Assembly: GCA_001829495.1 (NCBI GenBank)
Contig: MIBJ01000023.1
Coordinates: forward strand, 16,666 to 53,250
DNA: 36,585 nt
Reading direction: 5' to 3'
Source of the DNA: Spirochaetes bacterium RBG_16_49_21
GTDB lineage: Bacteria > Spirochaetota > UBA4802 > UBA5550
The notes under the pieces were generated by a model. That model was not told the DNA's origin. It did not search any database and saw only the letters and a program-made list of their open reading frames with translations. This document shows positions 8,159 through 16,955 of the stretch, in pieces; the first letter of the stretch is position 1, and each line of letters opens with the position of its first letter. The position numbers and the translations under genes are program-made.

Positions 8159-9199
8159 ATGAAGGTCATTCTATTTTATATAAAAAAACTTTTTACTATT
8201 TCCAAAAACGAAGTGCTTGTTCTCCCATCCAGGGTTGTTGTCGTGCTATTTTTTCTCTTTCTGCTCTTATTACCCGTGTTTACCAAAGATGACTATATCC
8301 TGCGCATTTTCACCCTCACCGGTATCTTCGCCTTATTGGCCGCAAGCTGGGATCTGCTATCCGGCTTCACCGGCCAATTAAATTTCGGACATGCGCTCTT
8401 TTTTGGAGTGGGAGCTTACGGCGCAGCTTTGATCAACCTGCACGCGAAGATCCCACCCTGGGGCAGTATCCCACTCGGCGCACTGGCCGCGGTTCTGGCC
8501 GGTCTTATCGTAGGAATACCGAGCCTCAGGCTTAAGGGTACGTATCTGGCCCTGACCACCCTCTCATTCCCCATCATTCTGATCGGTCTCATATTTGCTT
8601 TTCCCGGCTTCACGGGCGGAGAACTGGGGATTTCAGGTATCTCCAAGCTGACCCAGTCCCGCGTCGCCGATTACTACGTTGTATCCGTGCTTTTGCTCGG
8701 CCTGTGCACCATCATGTGGAAGATTACGGACTCCAATATCGGCATTATTTTCCATGCCATCCGGGAGGATGAAGTGGCGGTCAGGGCCTCCGGCATCAAC
8801 ACAACGCGCTATAAGCTTTTGGCTTTTTGCCTCAGCGGTTTTTTCGCAGGGATATCCGGGGGACTTTATGCGCATTTCATGAGGATCGCCGGCCCTTCAA
8901 CCCTCGAAGTGTCCCTGTCCTTCCAGGTGGTCATATGGGCTATTTTCGGCGGAATCGTGACTATCTATGGCCCGATAGGGGCGGTATTTCTCCTTTTTCC
9001 CCTGTTGGAGCTTCTGCGCTTCTGGCAAGACTACCGAACTTTGATGTTCGCATGTGTGGTATTATTTATTCTTCTTTATATGCCTGACGGGCTTTTTCGC
9101 TGGCTGCGGGACAAGATTGAAAAGGAGTGTCCCCGGTGCAAAATCAGAAACGTCTCCACGCGTGATACCTGCCGCGTGTGTACGGCATCGCTTGACTAG
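8159..9199 (+). CDS. livM: LIV-type ABC transporter permease (LivM family) with a C-terminal zinc-ribbon-like tail
   Basis: Second permease subunit. LivM hallmarks include SWDLLSGFTGQLNFGHALFF near residue 64, LRLKGTYLALTTLSFPIILI near 122, AIREDEVAVRASGIN near 199, and a MPDGLFRW end. About nine to ten helices are expected. Unusually, the protein continues beyond the normal cytoplasmic end with KECPRCKIRNVSTRDTCRVC, i.e. two CxxC pairs separated by ten residues, resembling a zinc ribbon. This tail would face the cytoplasm. It starts 6 bp after the livH stop and is translated from ATG 8159. The tail could bind zinc or interact with the ATPases or the synthetase; that is inference. Confidence 0.92.
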   Translation: MKVILFYIKKLFTISKNEVLVLPSRVVVVLFFLFLLLLPVFTKDDYILRIFTLTGIFALLAASWDLLSGFTGQLNFGHALFFGVGAYGAALINLHAKIPPWGSIPLGALAAVLAGLIVGIPSLRLKGTYLALTTLSFPIILIGLIFAFPGFTGGELGISGISKLTQSRVADYYVVSVLLLGLCTIMWKITDSNIGIIFHAIREDEVAVRASGINTTRYKLLAFCLSGFFAGISGGLYAHFMRIAGPSTLEVSLSFQVVIWAIFGGIVTIYGPIGAVFLLFPLLELLRFWQDYRTLMFACVVLFILLYMPDGLFRWLRDKIEKECPRCKIRNVSTRDTCRVCTASLD

Positions 9200-9259
9200 C
9201 AATACCGGCATCAAGAATCCGCCTCTCAATGAGGAAGAAAAAAGTGTGAGGATGAAAAA

Positions 9260-10969
9260 ATGGACGCAAAGGAAGTTTACGCAGCAAAACCATGGTTGAA
9301 ATATTATCCCGAGGATGTCCCCGAAACCGTGGAAATACCGGCCATATCCGTTCCCGAGCTTTTTGAACAGGTAGCGGGAAAATACGGCGACAAGACCGCC
9401 TTGATTTTCTACGGCAAAAAAATCAGCTATGCAAAGCTCAAAGAGCTGATCGACCGTTTTGCCGCGGCCTTGGCCGGCCTGGGAATAAAGAAAGGCGACA
9501 CGATCGCCCTATACCTCCTGAATTGCCCGCAGTATATCATCGCCTACTTCGCGGCCTTCAGGATCGGCGCGAAGATCACTCCGATCAGCCCGGTTTACAC
9601 CAGCCATGAAATACGGCATCAAATCAAAGACAGCGATGCGACTACCATTGTCTGCCAGGATATCCTTTATGATAATGTGGAGAGCGCCGGCATTGCCATG
9701 AAGAATGTCATACTCACGAGTATTCACGAATATTTGCCCGTGCTCAGGCGACTTCTGGGGAAGAGCACCCTGGGAAAGGACTATTCGAAACTACAGGTTC
9801 CCACCCCGGAGCACAGAAAACGGGCAGGTCTCCTTGAGTTCCAGGAGCTCATAAAGAAGTATCCGCCCCATCCCCCCGAGGTAAAAATCGAGCCGACACG
9901 GGACATTGCAGTCCTTCCTTATACGGGCGGCACCACCGGGCTTCCCAAAGCGGCAGTCATTACCCACGCCAATCTGGTGGCATTACAGGCCCAGGCAAAG
10001 GCGTTCTGGCCTCTGTTCGAAGAAGGCAAAGAGGTGGTCATAGCCTTTTTGCCCTTTTTCCACATCTATGGCCAGGCCGTCGTGATGTTCGCGAGTCTTT
10101 CGCAGGGCTTCACCATGGTGCTTTTCACGACGCCCGATATAGACGACATCCTGTCGGCCATAGAAAGATACAGGGCATCCGCAATCAATGGCGTGCCCAC
10201 CATGTTTGAATACCTCAAGGAATACGAAAAGACGGACAGGGTCAATTGGGGGCGGCTCAAGATGATCTCCTGCGGCGCGGATACGCTTCATGAATCGACC
10301 ATTGAAGCATGGAAGAAGAGGACCAGATCGCAGATCGTAGAGGGGTACGGGATGACTGAGACTACGGGTCTGAGCCACGGTAACCCTTATACAAGGCCCA
10401 AACGAGGTTCTTTCGGAATACCCATACCCAATATGAAGGCCGCCATTGTCGAATTCGAAGGCACGAGATTTTTGCCTTCCGGTGAAGTTGGGGAAATGAT
10501 TCTAAACGGGCCGAACATCATGCAGGCCTATTGGAAAAGGGAAGAGGAAACCCGCGACTCATTGATCGATATTGACGGAGAGAAGTGGCTCAGAACCGGA
10601 GATATTGTCAGCATGGACGAGGAAGGCTATTTTCACTTCTTTGACCGAAAACGGGATCTCATCAAGTATAAAGGATATTCGGTCTTCGCCAGACATGTCG
10701 AAGAGGTGCTTTTCCAGCATCCTCAAATCAAGGCCGCCGGCGTCGTGGGAGTGCCCGACCCGAAGGTGGGTAGTCTCATCAAGGCCTATGTGGTGCTTGA
10801 AAGCGAAGCCAGGGGCAAAGTCTCCGAAGAGGAGATTATATGCTTCTGCAAGGAGAATCTCGCCCACTATAAAGTTCCCTCGATCATCGAATTCAGGGGT
10901 GAACTTCCGAAGACGGACGTGGGGAAGGTTTCGCGCAGGGAGTTGAGAGAAGAGGGGGAGGAGTGCTGA
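9260..10969 (+). CDS. AMP-forming acyl-CoA synthetase (fatty/organic acid CoA ligase)
   Basis: Activates a carboxylic acid to its CoA thioester via an acyl-adenylate. Motifs in order: YTGGTTGLPKAAV (P-loop-like, near residue 219), GYGMTETTGLS (near 361), WLRTGDIVSMDEEGYFHFFD (near 445), RKRDLIKYKGYSVF, and the C-terminal DVGKVSRREL carrying the catalytic Lys near 553. Length (569) fits long- or medium-chain ligases. ATG 9260 has GAGG 8 nt upstream. It lies between the permease and ATPase genes of one transporter, 2 bp from the ATPase gene. This supports import coupled to CoA trapping of the same acid. Chain length cannot be read from sequence. Confidence 0.93.
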   Translation: MDAKEVYAAKPWLKYYPEDVPETVEIPAISVPELFEQVAGKYGDKTALIFYGKKISYAKLKELIDRFAAALAGLGIKKGDTIALYLLNCPQYIIAYFAAFRIGAKITPISPVYTSHEIRHQIKDSDATTIVCQDILYDNVESAGIAMKNVILTSIHEYLPVLRRLLGKSTLGKDYSKLQVPTPEHRKRAGLLEFQELIKKYPPHPPEVKIEPTRDIAVLPYTGGTTGLPKAAVITHANLVALQAQAKAFWPLFEEGKEVVIAFLPFFHIYGQAVVMFASLSQGFTMVLFTTPDIDDILSAIERYRASAINGVPTMFEYLKEYEKTDRVNWGRLKMISCGADTLHESTIEAWKKRTRSQIVEGYGMTETTGLSHGNPYTRPKRGSFGIPIPNMKAAIVEFEGTRFLPSGEVGEMILNGPNIMQAYWKREEETRDSLIDIDGEKWLRTGDIVSMDEEGYFHFFDRKRDLIKYKGYSVFARHVEEVLFQHPQIKAAGVVGVPDPKVGSLIKAYVVLESEARGKVSEEEIICFCKENLAHYKVPSIIEFRGELPKTDVGKVSRRELREEGEEC

Positions 10970-10970
10970 T

Positions 10971-11738
10971 ATGACCCAATCTTTCCTTGAAATCAAAGGT
11001 CTCAATAAAAATTTCGGCGGGCTCAGGGCGGTCAATGACATCGGCTTTACCATGGGAAGGGATCAGATCATCGGTCTGATCGGTCCGAACGGCGCCGGCA
11101 AGACAACATTGCTGCGGCTGATCACCGGCATTCTGAAGCCGGATGCCGGAAGCGTCCGTTTTAAGGGGAAGGAAATCGTAGGCAGAAAGACCTGGAATAT
11201 CGTTAATATGGGCATCGCGTGCACCTTCCAGAATATGAGGCCGTTCCGGCGACTCCCTATCATCGCCAACGTTATGGTTTCCTGCATGTGTCCGCGTGCC
11301 CTGAAGAGGGGGGAATGGGTCAAGCGATTGGAGGCAAAGGCTATGGATGCCCTGGAATTCGCCGGCATTTCAGATATGGCGAGGGAACAGGCCTCCACGC
11401 TTTCACAGGGTGACCTCAAAAGGCTTGAAGTGGCGCGAGCCGTGGCCACTGAGCCGGAATTGCTCCTCCTGGATGAGCCTTTCGGCGGCTTAAGCCCTGC
11501 TGAAACAGATCTCATGGCCAAATCCATAAAGCGTTTGCATAAGGGCGGCCGTTTCGGTCGATTGCACAGCGAAGGTCCGGCTATGATCATTGTCGAACAC
11601 AAGCTTCACTGGTTGATGAAGATCGTGGATCGTATTATTGTCTTAAATTTTGGGACCGTCATTGCTGATGGAACGCCGGAAGAAATCATCAACAATCCCC
11701 AGGTGATTGAAGCTTACTTGGGCCAAGGAGGTAAATAG
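10971..11738 (+). CDS. livG: LIV-type ABC transporter ATPase (LivG family)
   Basis: Cytoplasmic nucleotide-binding subunit. Walker A GPNGAGKTT near residue 38, a degenerate signature LSQGDLKRLEVARA near 143 (LSQGD in place of LSGGQ, usual for LivG), Walker B LLLLDEPFGGLSP near 164, and an IIVEHKLHWLM switch-His region. The LivG-type end (GTPEEIINNPQVIEAYLG) is present. A small insertion (RFGRLHSEGP) lies between the D-loop and H-loop. ATG 10971 is preceded by a long purine ribosome site (GGGGGAGGAG). It partners with the LivF ATPase that begins 3 bp downstream. Confidence 0.93.
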   Translation: MTQSFLEIKGLNKNFGGLRAVNDIGFTMGRDQIIGLIGPNGAGKTTLLRLITGILKPDAGSVRFKGKEIVGRKTWNIVNMGIACTFQNMRPFRRLPIIANVMVSCMCPRALKRGEWVKRLEAKAMDALEFAGISDMAREQASTLSQGDLKRLEVARAVATEPELLLLDEPFGGLSPAETDLMAKSIKRLHKGGRFGRLHSEGPAMIIVEHKLHWLMKIVDRIIVLNFGTVIADGTPEEIINNPQVIEAYLGQGGK

Positions 11739-11740
11739 GT

Positions 11741-12490
11741 TTGCTGCTTGAAGTTGCTAATTTATCGATTTGGTATGATAAGGCCATACTCATTAACAAT
11801 TTGAGCATGGGTGTGGATGCGGGTGAATTGATAAGTCTCGTGGGGCCTAACGGGGCCGGTAAATCGACCCTGCTGAGAGCCATCACCGGATTGGTTGCCT
11901 GGGAGAGGGAGCTTACTCGCCGGTCAACCCATGGTGATATCAAGTTAGAGGGAACGGTAACTTTTAACGGTGAGCGTATCGATACGATGCCTGCCCATGA
12001 AATCGTCAAGCGAGGCCTGATTCTTTGTCCGGAGAGGCGAAGGCCATTCAGGGAGTTGACGGTGATCGATAATCTCATGGTCGGGGCTTACCTCATGAAG
12101 GATAAAGATGAAATTCGGGACAGCTTGGATAAGGTTTATCGGCTTTTTCCCGTGCTTCAGGAACGATCAAATCAGGTCTCCGGCACTCTTTCCGGTGGAG
12201 AGCAGCAGATGCTCGCGGTTGCCAGGGCCATGATGTCTAAACCCAAGCTGTTGTGCATTGATGAGCCCTCAACCGGTCTCGCCCCTATTCTGCGAGCAGA
12301 GGTGTTTCAGAAGATCGGAGAGATCAGCAAGTTGGGCATCACCGTCTTGCTCGTTGAACAGGAGGTGAGCACCGTCTTCAAAATGACCTCCCGCAACTAT
12401 GTCCTTTCTTCGGGGAAAATTATCGCGGAAGGAAAAAGCGAGCAATTGCTTCAAGACGAGGTTCTTCGAAAAACCTACCTGGGGCTTTAG
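11741..12490 (+). CDS. livF: LIV-type ABC transporter ATPase (LivF family)
   Basis: Second ATPase of the importer. Walker A GPNGAGKSTLLRAITGL near residue 36, signature LSGGEQQMLAVARAMM near 149, Walker B LLCIDEPSTGLAP near 170, and the H-loop VLLVEQEVS. The ending EVLRKTYLGL is typical of LivF. The start is TTG at 11741, chosen because AAGGAGG (11725-11731) lies 9 nt upstream and the LivF N-terminus (LLEVANLSIWYDKA) begins exactly there. It is the last gene of the operon; an intrinsic terminator lies about 130 bp downstream. Confidence 0.93.
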   Translation: MLLEVANLSIWYDKAILINNLSMGVDAGELISLVGPNGAGKSTLLRAITGLVAWERELTRRSTHGDIKLEGTVTFNGERIDTMPAHEIVKRGLILCPERRRPFRELTVIDNLMVGAYLMKDKDEIRDSLDKVYRLFPVLQERSNQVSGTLSGGEQQMLAVARAMMSKPKLLCIDEPSTGLAPILRAEVFQKIGEISKLGITVLLVEQEVSTVFKMTSRNYVLSSGKIIAEGKSEQLLQDEVLRKTYLGL

Positions 12491-12620
12491 CGGATATTCC
12501 TCTGACAATGCTATTCTCAGCATCAGAATATCCTCTGATGTCTTGTTAAATGAATTTTTTGACTTGTAATCAAGTCGTATCTAATGTCAACCATTACAAT
12601 TTTTTTTTCGCTTATTCAAT

Positions 12621-12650
12621 AAGCGGCCTCTTCAACGGGGCCGCTTTTTT
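12621..12650 (+). terminator. Intrinsic terminator of the LIV operon
   Basis: Arms AAGCGGCC (12621-12628) and GGCCGCTT (12639-12646) form an 8-bp stem with a 10-nt loop. A run of six T (12645-12650) overlaps the base of the stem. This is a textbook Rho-independent terminator. Confidence 0.85.
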
Positions 12651-12753
12651 ATACTCTGAAAGGTAGTGGATTCCGTGCCCTTAAAATATGATCTCCAATA
12701 TATAATTTATTCTTGCCCTTCAACGGCTGATATGCTCATTAGTCCGTTAGTGG

Positions 12754-12778
12754 ATTACAAATTGTTACAATTTGTAAT
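12754..12778. promoter_or_regulatory. 25-bp perfect palindrome, candidate operator
   Basis: ATTACAAATTGT (12754-12765) and its exact complement ACAATTTGTAAT (12767-12778) flank one T. The size and symmetry fit a homodimeric repressor site. It lies about 50 bp upstream of a TATAAT box and 125 bp upstream of the ABC gene at 12903. No candidate regulator gene is adjacent. Confidence 0.5.
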
Positions 12779-12803
12779 AAAATATTTATGTTTTTAATTC
12801 ATA

Positions 12804-12832
12804 TTAGGCTTGTTGCAAAATGAAATTATAAT
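12804..12832 (+). promoter_or_regulatory. Candidate promoter of the Lol-like export cluster
   Basis: A consensus TATAAT (12827-12832) is preceded by TTAGGC (12804-12809) at a 17-bp spacing. The -35 is poor, which would fit an activator or regulated promoter. It is the only good -10 in the spacer before the gene at 12903. Confidence 0.4.
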
Positions 12833-12902
12833 TCAGACTTAATTTCTTAAAATAATTTGATGATAATTATAAAATGCCATTAGTAATTTATCAGGTGAAA
12901 TT

Positions 12903-13673
12903 ATGAACATGATAGAAATGAAAGACATTAGAAAAGAATATCCGCTCGGCGAAACCGTGGTGCACGCCTTGCGGGGGATCGATCTCTCGGTCCAGGAGGG
13001 GGGATTCATATCCATCATAGGACCGTCCGGCAGCGGCAAGACCACCCTGCTGAATATCATCGGATGCATCGACACGCCCACGGAAGGGAGCGTGAAGATC
13101 GGCGGTGAGGATATTACCTCTCTCGACGACAAAAAACTTACAAATATTAGGCTCTTCAAAGTGGGATTTATTTTTCAGACCTTTAATCTCATACCGGTGT
13201 TAAATCTTCTTGAAAATGTTGAATTTCCTCTCCTTTTAATGAAAGAGCATAAACTTTCCAAAACTGATATCCGCGAGCGTGCTGAAAAGGCAATTGAAGA
13301 GGTGGGGCTAAAAGATTTCCTTGATCACCGTCCGGCCGAGCTCTCCGGCGGGCAGAGGCAGCGCGTGGCCATAGCCAGGGCGCTGGTCACCAATCCGCAG
13401 ATCGTGCTCGCAGACGAGCCCACCGCCAACCTGGACTCGGAAACAGGCGCTGCGATTCTTGAGCTGATGAAGCATCTGAACGAGACTGAAAAGACCACAT
13501 TCATATTCTCAACCCATGACCCGGACGTGTTAAAATATGCGTCCCAGGTCGTCAAAATCAGGGACGGGCATATTGAGAGCACGGGAAAACCGGGACGATC
13601 CCTGAAGACGGGCAAAACAAGATCGAAAGCGCATGTCGGAAAAGCCGGCTCAACGGGGAAAAGGAGAAGATAG
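12903..13673 (+). CDS. ABC transporter ATPase, LolD/MacB type
   Basis: ATPase that powers the two FtsX-type permeases encoded next. Walker A GPSGSGKTTLLNIIGCIDTP near residue 40, Q-loop in GFIFQTFNLIPVLNLLENVE (the conserved LolD/MacB signature around the Q-loop), LSGGQRQRVAIARALV near 147, and Walker B IVLADEPTANLDSETG near 168. About 25 extra basic residues (RSLKTGKTRSKAHVGKAG... ending KRRR) follow the usual C-terminus. AGGTGA serves ATG 12903. The gene stops directly before the next ATG, so translation is probably coupled. The family drives mechanotransmission across the inner membrane rather than transport through the lipid bilayer. Confidence 0.93.
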   Translation: MNMIEMKDIRKEYPLGETVVHALRGIDLSVQEGGFISIIGPSGSGKTTLLNIIGCIDTPTEGSVKIGGEDITSLDDKKLTNIRLFKVGFIFQTFNLIPVLNLLENVEFPLLLMKEHKLSKTDIRERAEKAIEEVGLKDFLDHRPAELSGGQRQRVAIARALVTNPQIVLADEPTANLDSETGAAILELMKHLNETEKTTFIFSTHDPDVLKYASQVVKIRDGHIESTGKPGRSLKTGKTRSKAHVGKAGSTGKRRR

Positions 13674-15191
13674 ATGGCGTTAATAGCCAGAATCGCGTGG
13701 CGAAATATCCAGCGGCACCGGGGGAAGAGCCTGGTTATCGGAATCATTCTCTTTCTGGGAGCCCTTATCATGACGATCGGAAACGGGGTGGTGTCCGGGA
13801 TGGAGCGGGGCCTGAGGGACGGCATCATAAACCGCTTTACCGGCCAGATCGTGGTCATCTCGGGCAGGCAGGAACAGGATAACGTCATATTCACTCCTTT
13901 GGGGAAAGACGTGCAAGTCATCACCGGTTACGAGAAAATAAAGCATGCTCTTGAAACCAGCGGTTATGTCGACAAATTCATTCCCGTGGGCAAGGGTCTG
14001 ACCCTGGTATTGAATGAAAACGGAGATGTAGGCTACAGCCTGGTCCTCGGCGTGAACTTTGAAGAGTATCAGAAGATGTTCATGAACAATGTCAAGCTGG
14101 TGGAAGGCGCCTTTCTTAATAAAGACGATCGGGGAATCCTCATAACATCGGGAAACAGAAAGCGGTTCTACGACGAGCTTGATTTCTGGTTCATGCCGGA
14201 AGGCGTAAAGCTCAATGATAAAAATCTGACCGATGAGGCATTGAAATATAAAGACAGACTGGATGTGAAAAACGACATCGTGCTCATGGGATCGAGTATG
14301 GAAAATACGACCATGGATCTGCGATTGAAGGTAAAGGGGATTGTCAAGTATGAGTATCTTGACGATTACTGGAAGAATTTCAATATCATTGATATCGAGT
14401 CGTTCCGCGAGGCTTTCCAGTATGTCACCGCGTCCGATGCGGCGGTAAACATTCCATCCTATCAGCGGAAGCTGCTTGAAACCGACAACCTCGACAGTCT
14501 GTTCGAAGATAATGTCGTGACAAAGGCCGGAGCAGGGAATAAAAAATACGAGATTGCGGAGCTGATTGGGAAAAGGGCGGCTCGAAAAAAGCCCGGCATC
14601 GATTCCGGCGCATATAACATTATATTCGTCAAACTCAAAAAGGGCGGGAGTATTGAAAAATCATTACGCAAACTCAATGACGCGTTCAAGGCGGCCGGAG
14701 CAGAGGCGCGGGCAGTGCCCTGGGGGAATGCCGTGGGACAGCTTGCGGACCTGGCGATGATCATGAGAGGCGCAACAATAGGTTTCGTCATGCTGATTTT
14801 TTTTGTGGCGGTCATCATAATCATGAACACCTTAAGCATGGCGGCTTTGGAGCGGGTGAGCGAGATCGGGATGATGCGGGCGGTGGGAGCCCAGAAATCC
14901 TTCATCTCGGGAATGTTCTTCGCCGAGACCGCCGTCATCTCATCCGTGTTCGGCGGAGCGGGAATAATAGCCGGGGGGATATGCATTTCCATTTTGAATC
15001 TCCTCCATATAACAACCGATAATAATATTCTCGAGCTCCTGTTCGGCGGAAACGTACTGAGGCCGACGCTCGGCTTCTTTGACATCATGATCGGGGTCAT
15101 CGAGCTTGCTGTAGTTACGGTAATCGCAGCGGCTTATCCCCTGACGGTAGCGCGGAGAATCACTCCCCTGGACGCGGTTACCAGGGATTAG
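13674..15191 (+). CDS. FtsX/MacB-type ABC permease
   Basis: Inner-membrane permease with a large periplasmic domain. One helix near residues 18-40 is followed by a periplasmic region of about 320 residues. Three C-terminal helices lie near 366-390, 415-440 and 468-492. The FtsX signature ALERVSEIGMMRAVGAQKSF follows the second helix, and the end ARRITPLDAVTRD is typical of LolC/LolE/MacB proteins. Start ATG 13674 abuts the stop of the ATPase gene and has AAGGAGA 6-7 nt upstream. It pairs with the related permease encoded 9 bp downstream, giving a heterodimeric LolCE-like arrangement. Confidence 0.9.
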   Translation: MALIARIAWRNIQRHRGKSLVIGIILFLGALIMTIGNGVVSGMERGLRDGIINRFTGQIVVISGRQEQDNVIFTPLGKDVQVITGYEKIKHALETSGYVDKFIPVGKGLTLVLNENGDVGYSLVLGVNFEEYQKMFMNNVKLVEGAFLNKDDRGILITSGNRKRFYDELDFWFMPEGVKLNDKNLTDEALKYKDRLDVKNDIVLMGSSMENTTMDLRLKVKGIVKYEYLDDYWKNFNIIDIESFREAFQYVTASDAAVNIPSYQRKLLETDNLDSLFEDNVVTKAGAGNKKYEIAELIGKRAARKKPGIDSGAYNIIFVKLKKGGSIEKSLRKLNDAFKAAGAEARAVPWGNAVGQLADLAMIMRGATIGFVMLIFFVAVIIIMNTLSMAALERVSEIGMMRAVGAQKSFISGMFFAETAVISSVFGGAGIIAGGICISILNLLHITTDNNILELLFGGNVLRPTLGFFDIMIGVIELAVVTVIAAAYPLTVARRITPLDAVTRD

Positions 15192-15200
15192 GAGAAGAGA

Positions 15201-16952
15201 ATGCGGTTAATACTTGCCCTGAGCTTACGGAATCTGCTCCGCCAGAAGAGGAGAAACTTGTTTCTCGGGATCGCCATATGCTTCGGCATGATGATCCTTG
15301 TGTTGGCGATCTCCTTTTCACAGGGCCTGACCGACACCCTCCTCAACCGGGTAGTCGTGTACATCGCGGGCCATATGAGCATTGTCACGATGGAGGAAAG
15401 CAACAAGGACAGGCGCATCATAAGGGATAAAGAGAAATTCATCAATATCGTCAAATCAAATATAAAGGATATAAAAAAAGTCTGGGAGTCTATCGGGGTA
15501 TTCGCCCGGGTGATCGGGAATTCCCGGGCGGATAACGCCATTATCGTGGGCAGGGTGGCAGACAAGGATTTCCTTGAATATCTCGGGCAAAATCTCGTTG
15601 AGGGAAATCTCGGCGACTTTACCAGCGGTGCTGTGGAAAATCCGGTGATTCTTTACTCCAATAAGGCCAAGACGTTGGGCGTGAAATACCGGGACACGAT
15701 AAACGCGAGGTTTGCCACCATAACCAAACAACAGCAGAGCGTCAGACTCAACGTTGCAGCCGTATTGCGATCGAGCAATCTTTTCGAAGAGATGGCGATG
15801 TTTGTAAATTTGAAGGATCTCAAATCTCTGGTCGGGCTTAAGCCCCATGAAACCGGCGCTCTGTATATCAGCTTCAAGAGGATCAACAATCCGGATCATG
15901 CGATCAGGGAGGCGATTAAGCTCCACAAGCTGCTCAAGCCGGATGTGGCGGTCATCTATGGAGAGGCGGTCAATAAAAACAGATCCTCCAACGCCACTGC
16001 CCTCGGCTATGCCGGCGACAAGGAATCCCTGTCAATAATGAATAAACATGTGTCCTTATTATCCGGCGCCATGCCGGCTGAAAAATCGGAGAACGAGGCG
16101 CTGGTAAGCAAAAATCTGGCAGCGGATTTTAAGCTGAGGAGCGGTGACCGGATCACGTACCGGTATAAGAATAAATATGAAAACCTGACGACAGAGAACA
16201 GATATAGAGTTGCCGGAATTTTTAATTCCGCCGGGATTTCCGATCGCAACATCATATTGCTGAATGAACGGAGCTTCTACAAGACATATTTACAAAACCT
16301 GCCTGCCGACGCGCGCAAATACAAACAGGCGTACGTGCCTCTTAGAAGATCGGCGCTGTATCCGGTATTCGAGCCCGAATGGAAGCTCCTCCCCCGGACA
16401 TCGACCTTCGAGGCTATGCAGCTGAAAATGAGGGACATGACGAAAACCAAATGGAAGGGTCCGTGGCTCGATGTGCGCACCATGTATGAGAGCGCCGATT
16501 TCATACTTAAGCTTGAGTATGCCTTGAAGCTGGTTGCATTCACCGCCGTGCTGATCCTCTTTTTCATCATACTCATCGGCGTGCTCAATACCCTGCGGAT
16601 GACCGTCAGGGAGAGGACGCGGGAAATCGGCACCATGCGCGCCATCGGGATGCAGAGAACCGACGTGAAATATCTATTCATCGCAGAGACGGTTCTCCTC
16701 ACGGCTATCGCGTGTGTGGCCGGCATCATACTCTCTTTTATCGTAATGTGGGTGCTCGGGCTTTTCACGATCAACACGGATAGCGTGCTCTCGATTCTTC
16801 TTGTGAACCGGCGGCTCCATTTTCTTCCAACGGCTGCATCGATCGCCGGCAATTATATATTGATCATACTCATGGCAGCGGCAACCGCGTATTTTCCCGC
16901 CAGAAGGGCGTCAAATCTTTCCGCGGTTACTGCACTGGGGCATTTTGAATGA
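15201..16952 (+). CDS. FtsX/MacB-type ABC permease, second subunit
   Basis: Same topology as the upstream permease: an N-terminal helix near residues 15-38, a periplasmic domain of about 400 residues, then three helices near 446-468, 492-520 and 545-565. Signature RERTREIGTMRAIGMQRTDV follows the second helix, and the protein ends ARRASNLSAVTALGHFE. The ribosome site AGGAGA lies 6 nt before ATG 15201. Two different permeases with one ATPase is the LolCDE layout rather than homodimeric MacB. The TGA stop is 3 bp from repeat R2. Confidence 0.9.
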   Translation: MRLILALSLRNLLRQKRRNLFLGIAICFGMMILVLAISFSQGLTDTLLNRVVVYIAGHMSIVTMEESNKDRRIIRDKEKFINIVKSNIKDIKKVWESIGVFARVIGNSRADNAIIVGRVADKDFLEYLGQNLVEGNLGDFTSGAVENPVILYSNKAKTLGVKYRDTINARFATITKQQQSVRLNVAAVLRSSNLFEEMAMFVNLKDLKSLVGLKPHETGALYISFKRINNPDHAIREAIKLHKLLKPDVAVIYGEAVNKNRSSNATALGYAGDKESLSIMNKHVSLLSGAMPAEKSENEALVSKNLAADFKLRSGDRITYRYKNKYENLTTENRYRVAGIFNSAGISDRNIILLNERSFYKTYLQNLPADARKYKQAYVPLRRSALYPVFEPEWKLLPRTSTFEAMQLKMRDMTKTKWKGPWLDVRTMYESADFILKLEYALKLVAFTAVLILFFIILIGVLNTLRMTVRERTREIGTMRAIGMQRTDVKYLFIAETVLLTAIACVAGIILSFIVMWVLGLFTINTDSVLSILLVNRRLHFLPTAASIAGNYILIILMAAATAYFPARRASNLSAVTALGHFE

Positions 16953-16955
16953 AAG

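Larger units (their letters stand above)
12491..12902. other. Intergenic regulatory region between LIV operon and export cluster
   Basis: These 412 bp contain no ORF that I can support. They hold a small hairpin (CATCAGA 12521-12527 / TCTGATG 12534-12540), a hairpin GACTTG-TAAT-CAAGTC (12561-12576), the terminator at 12621-12650, a 25-bp palindrome at 12754-12778 and a TATAAT box at 12827-12832. The right half is AT-rich. Confidence 0.6.
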
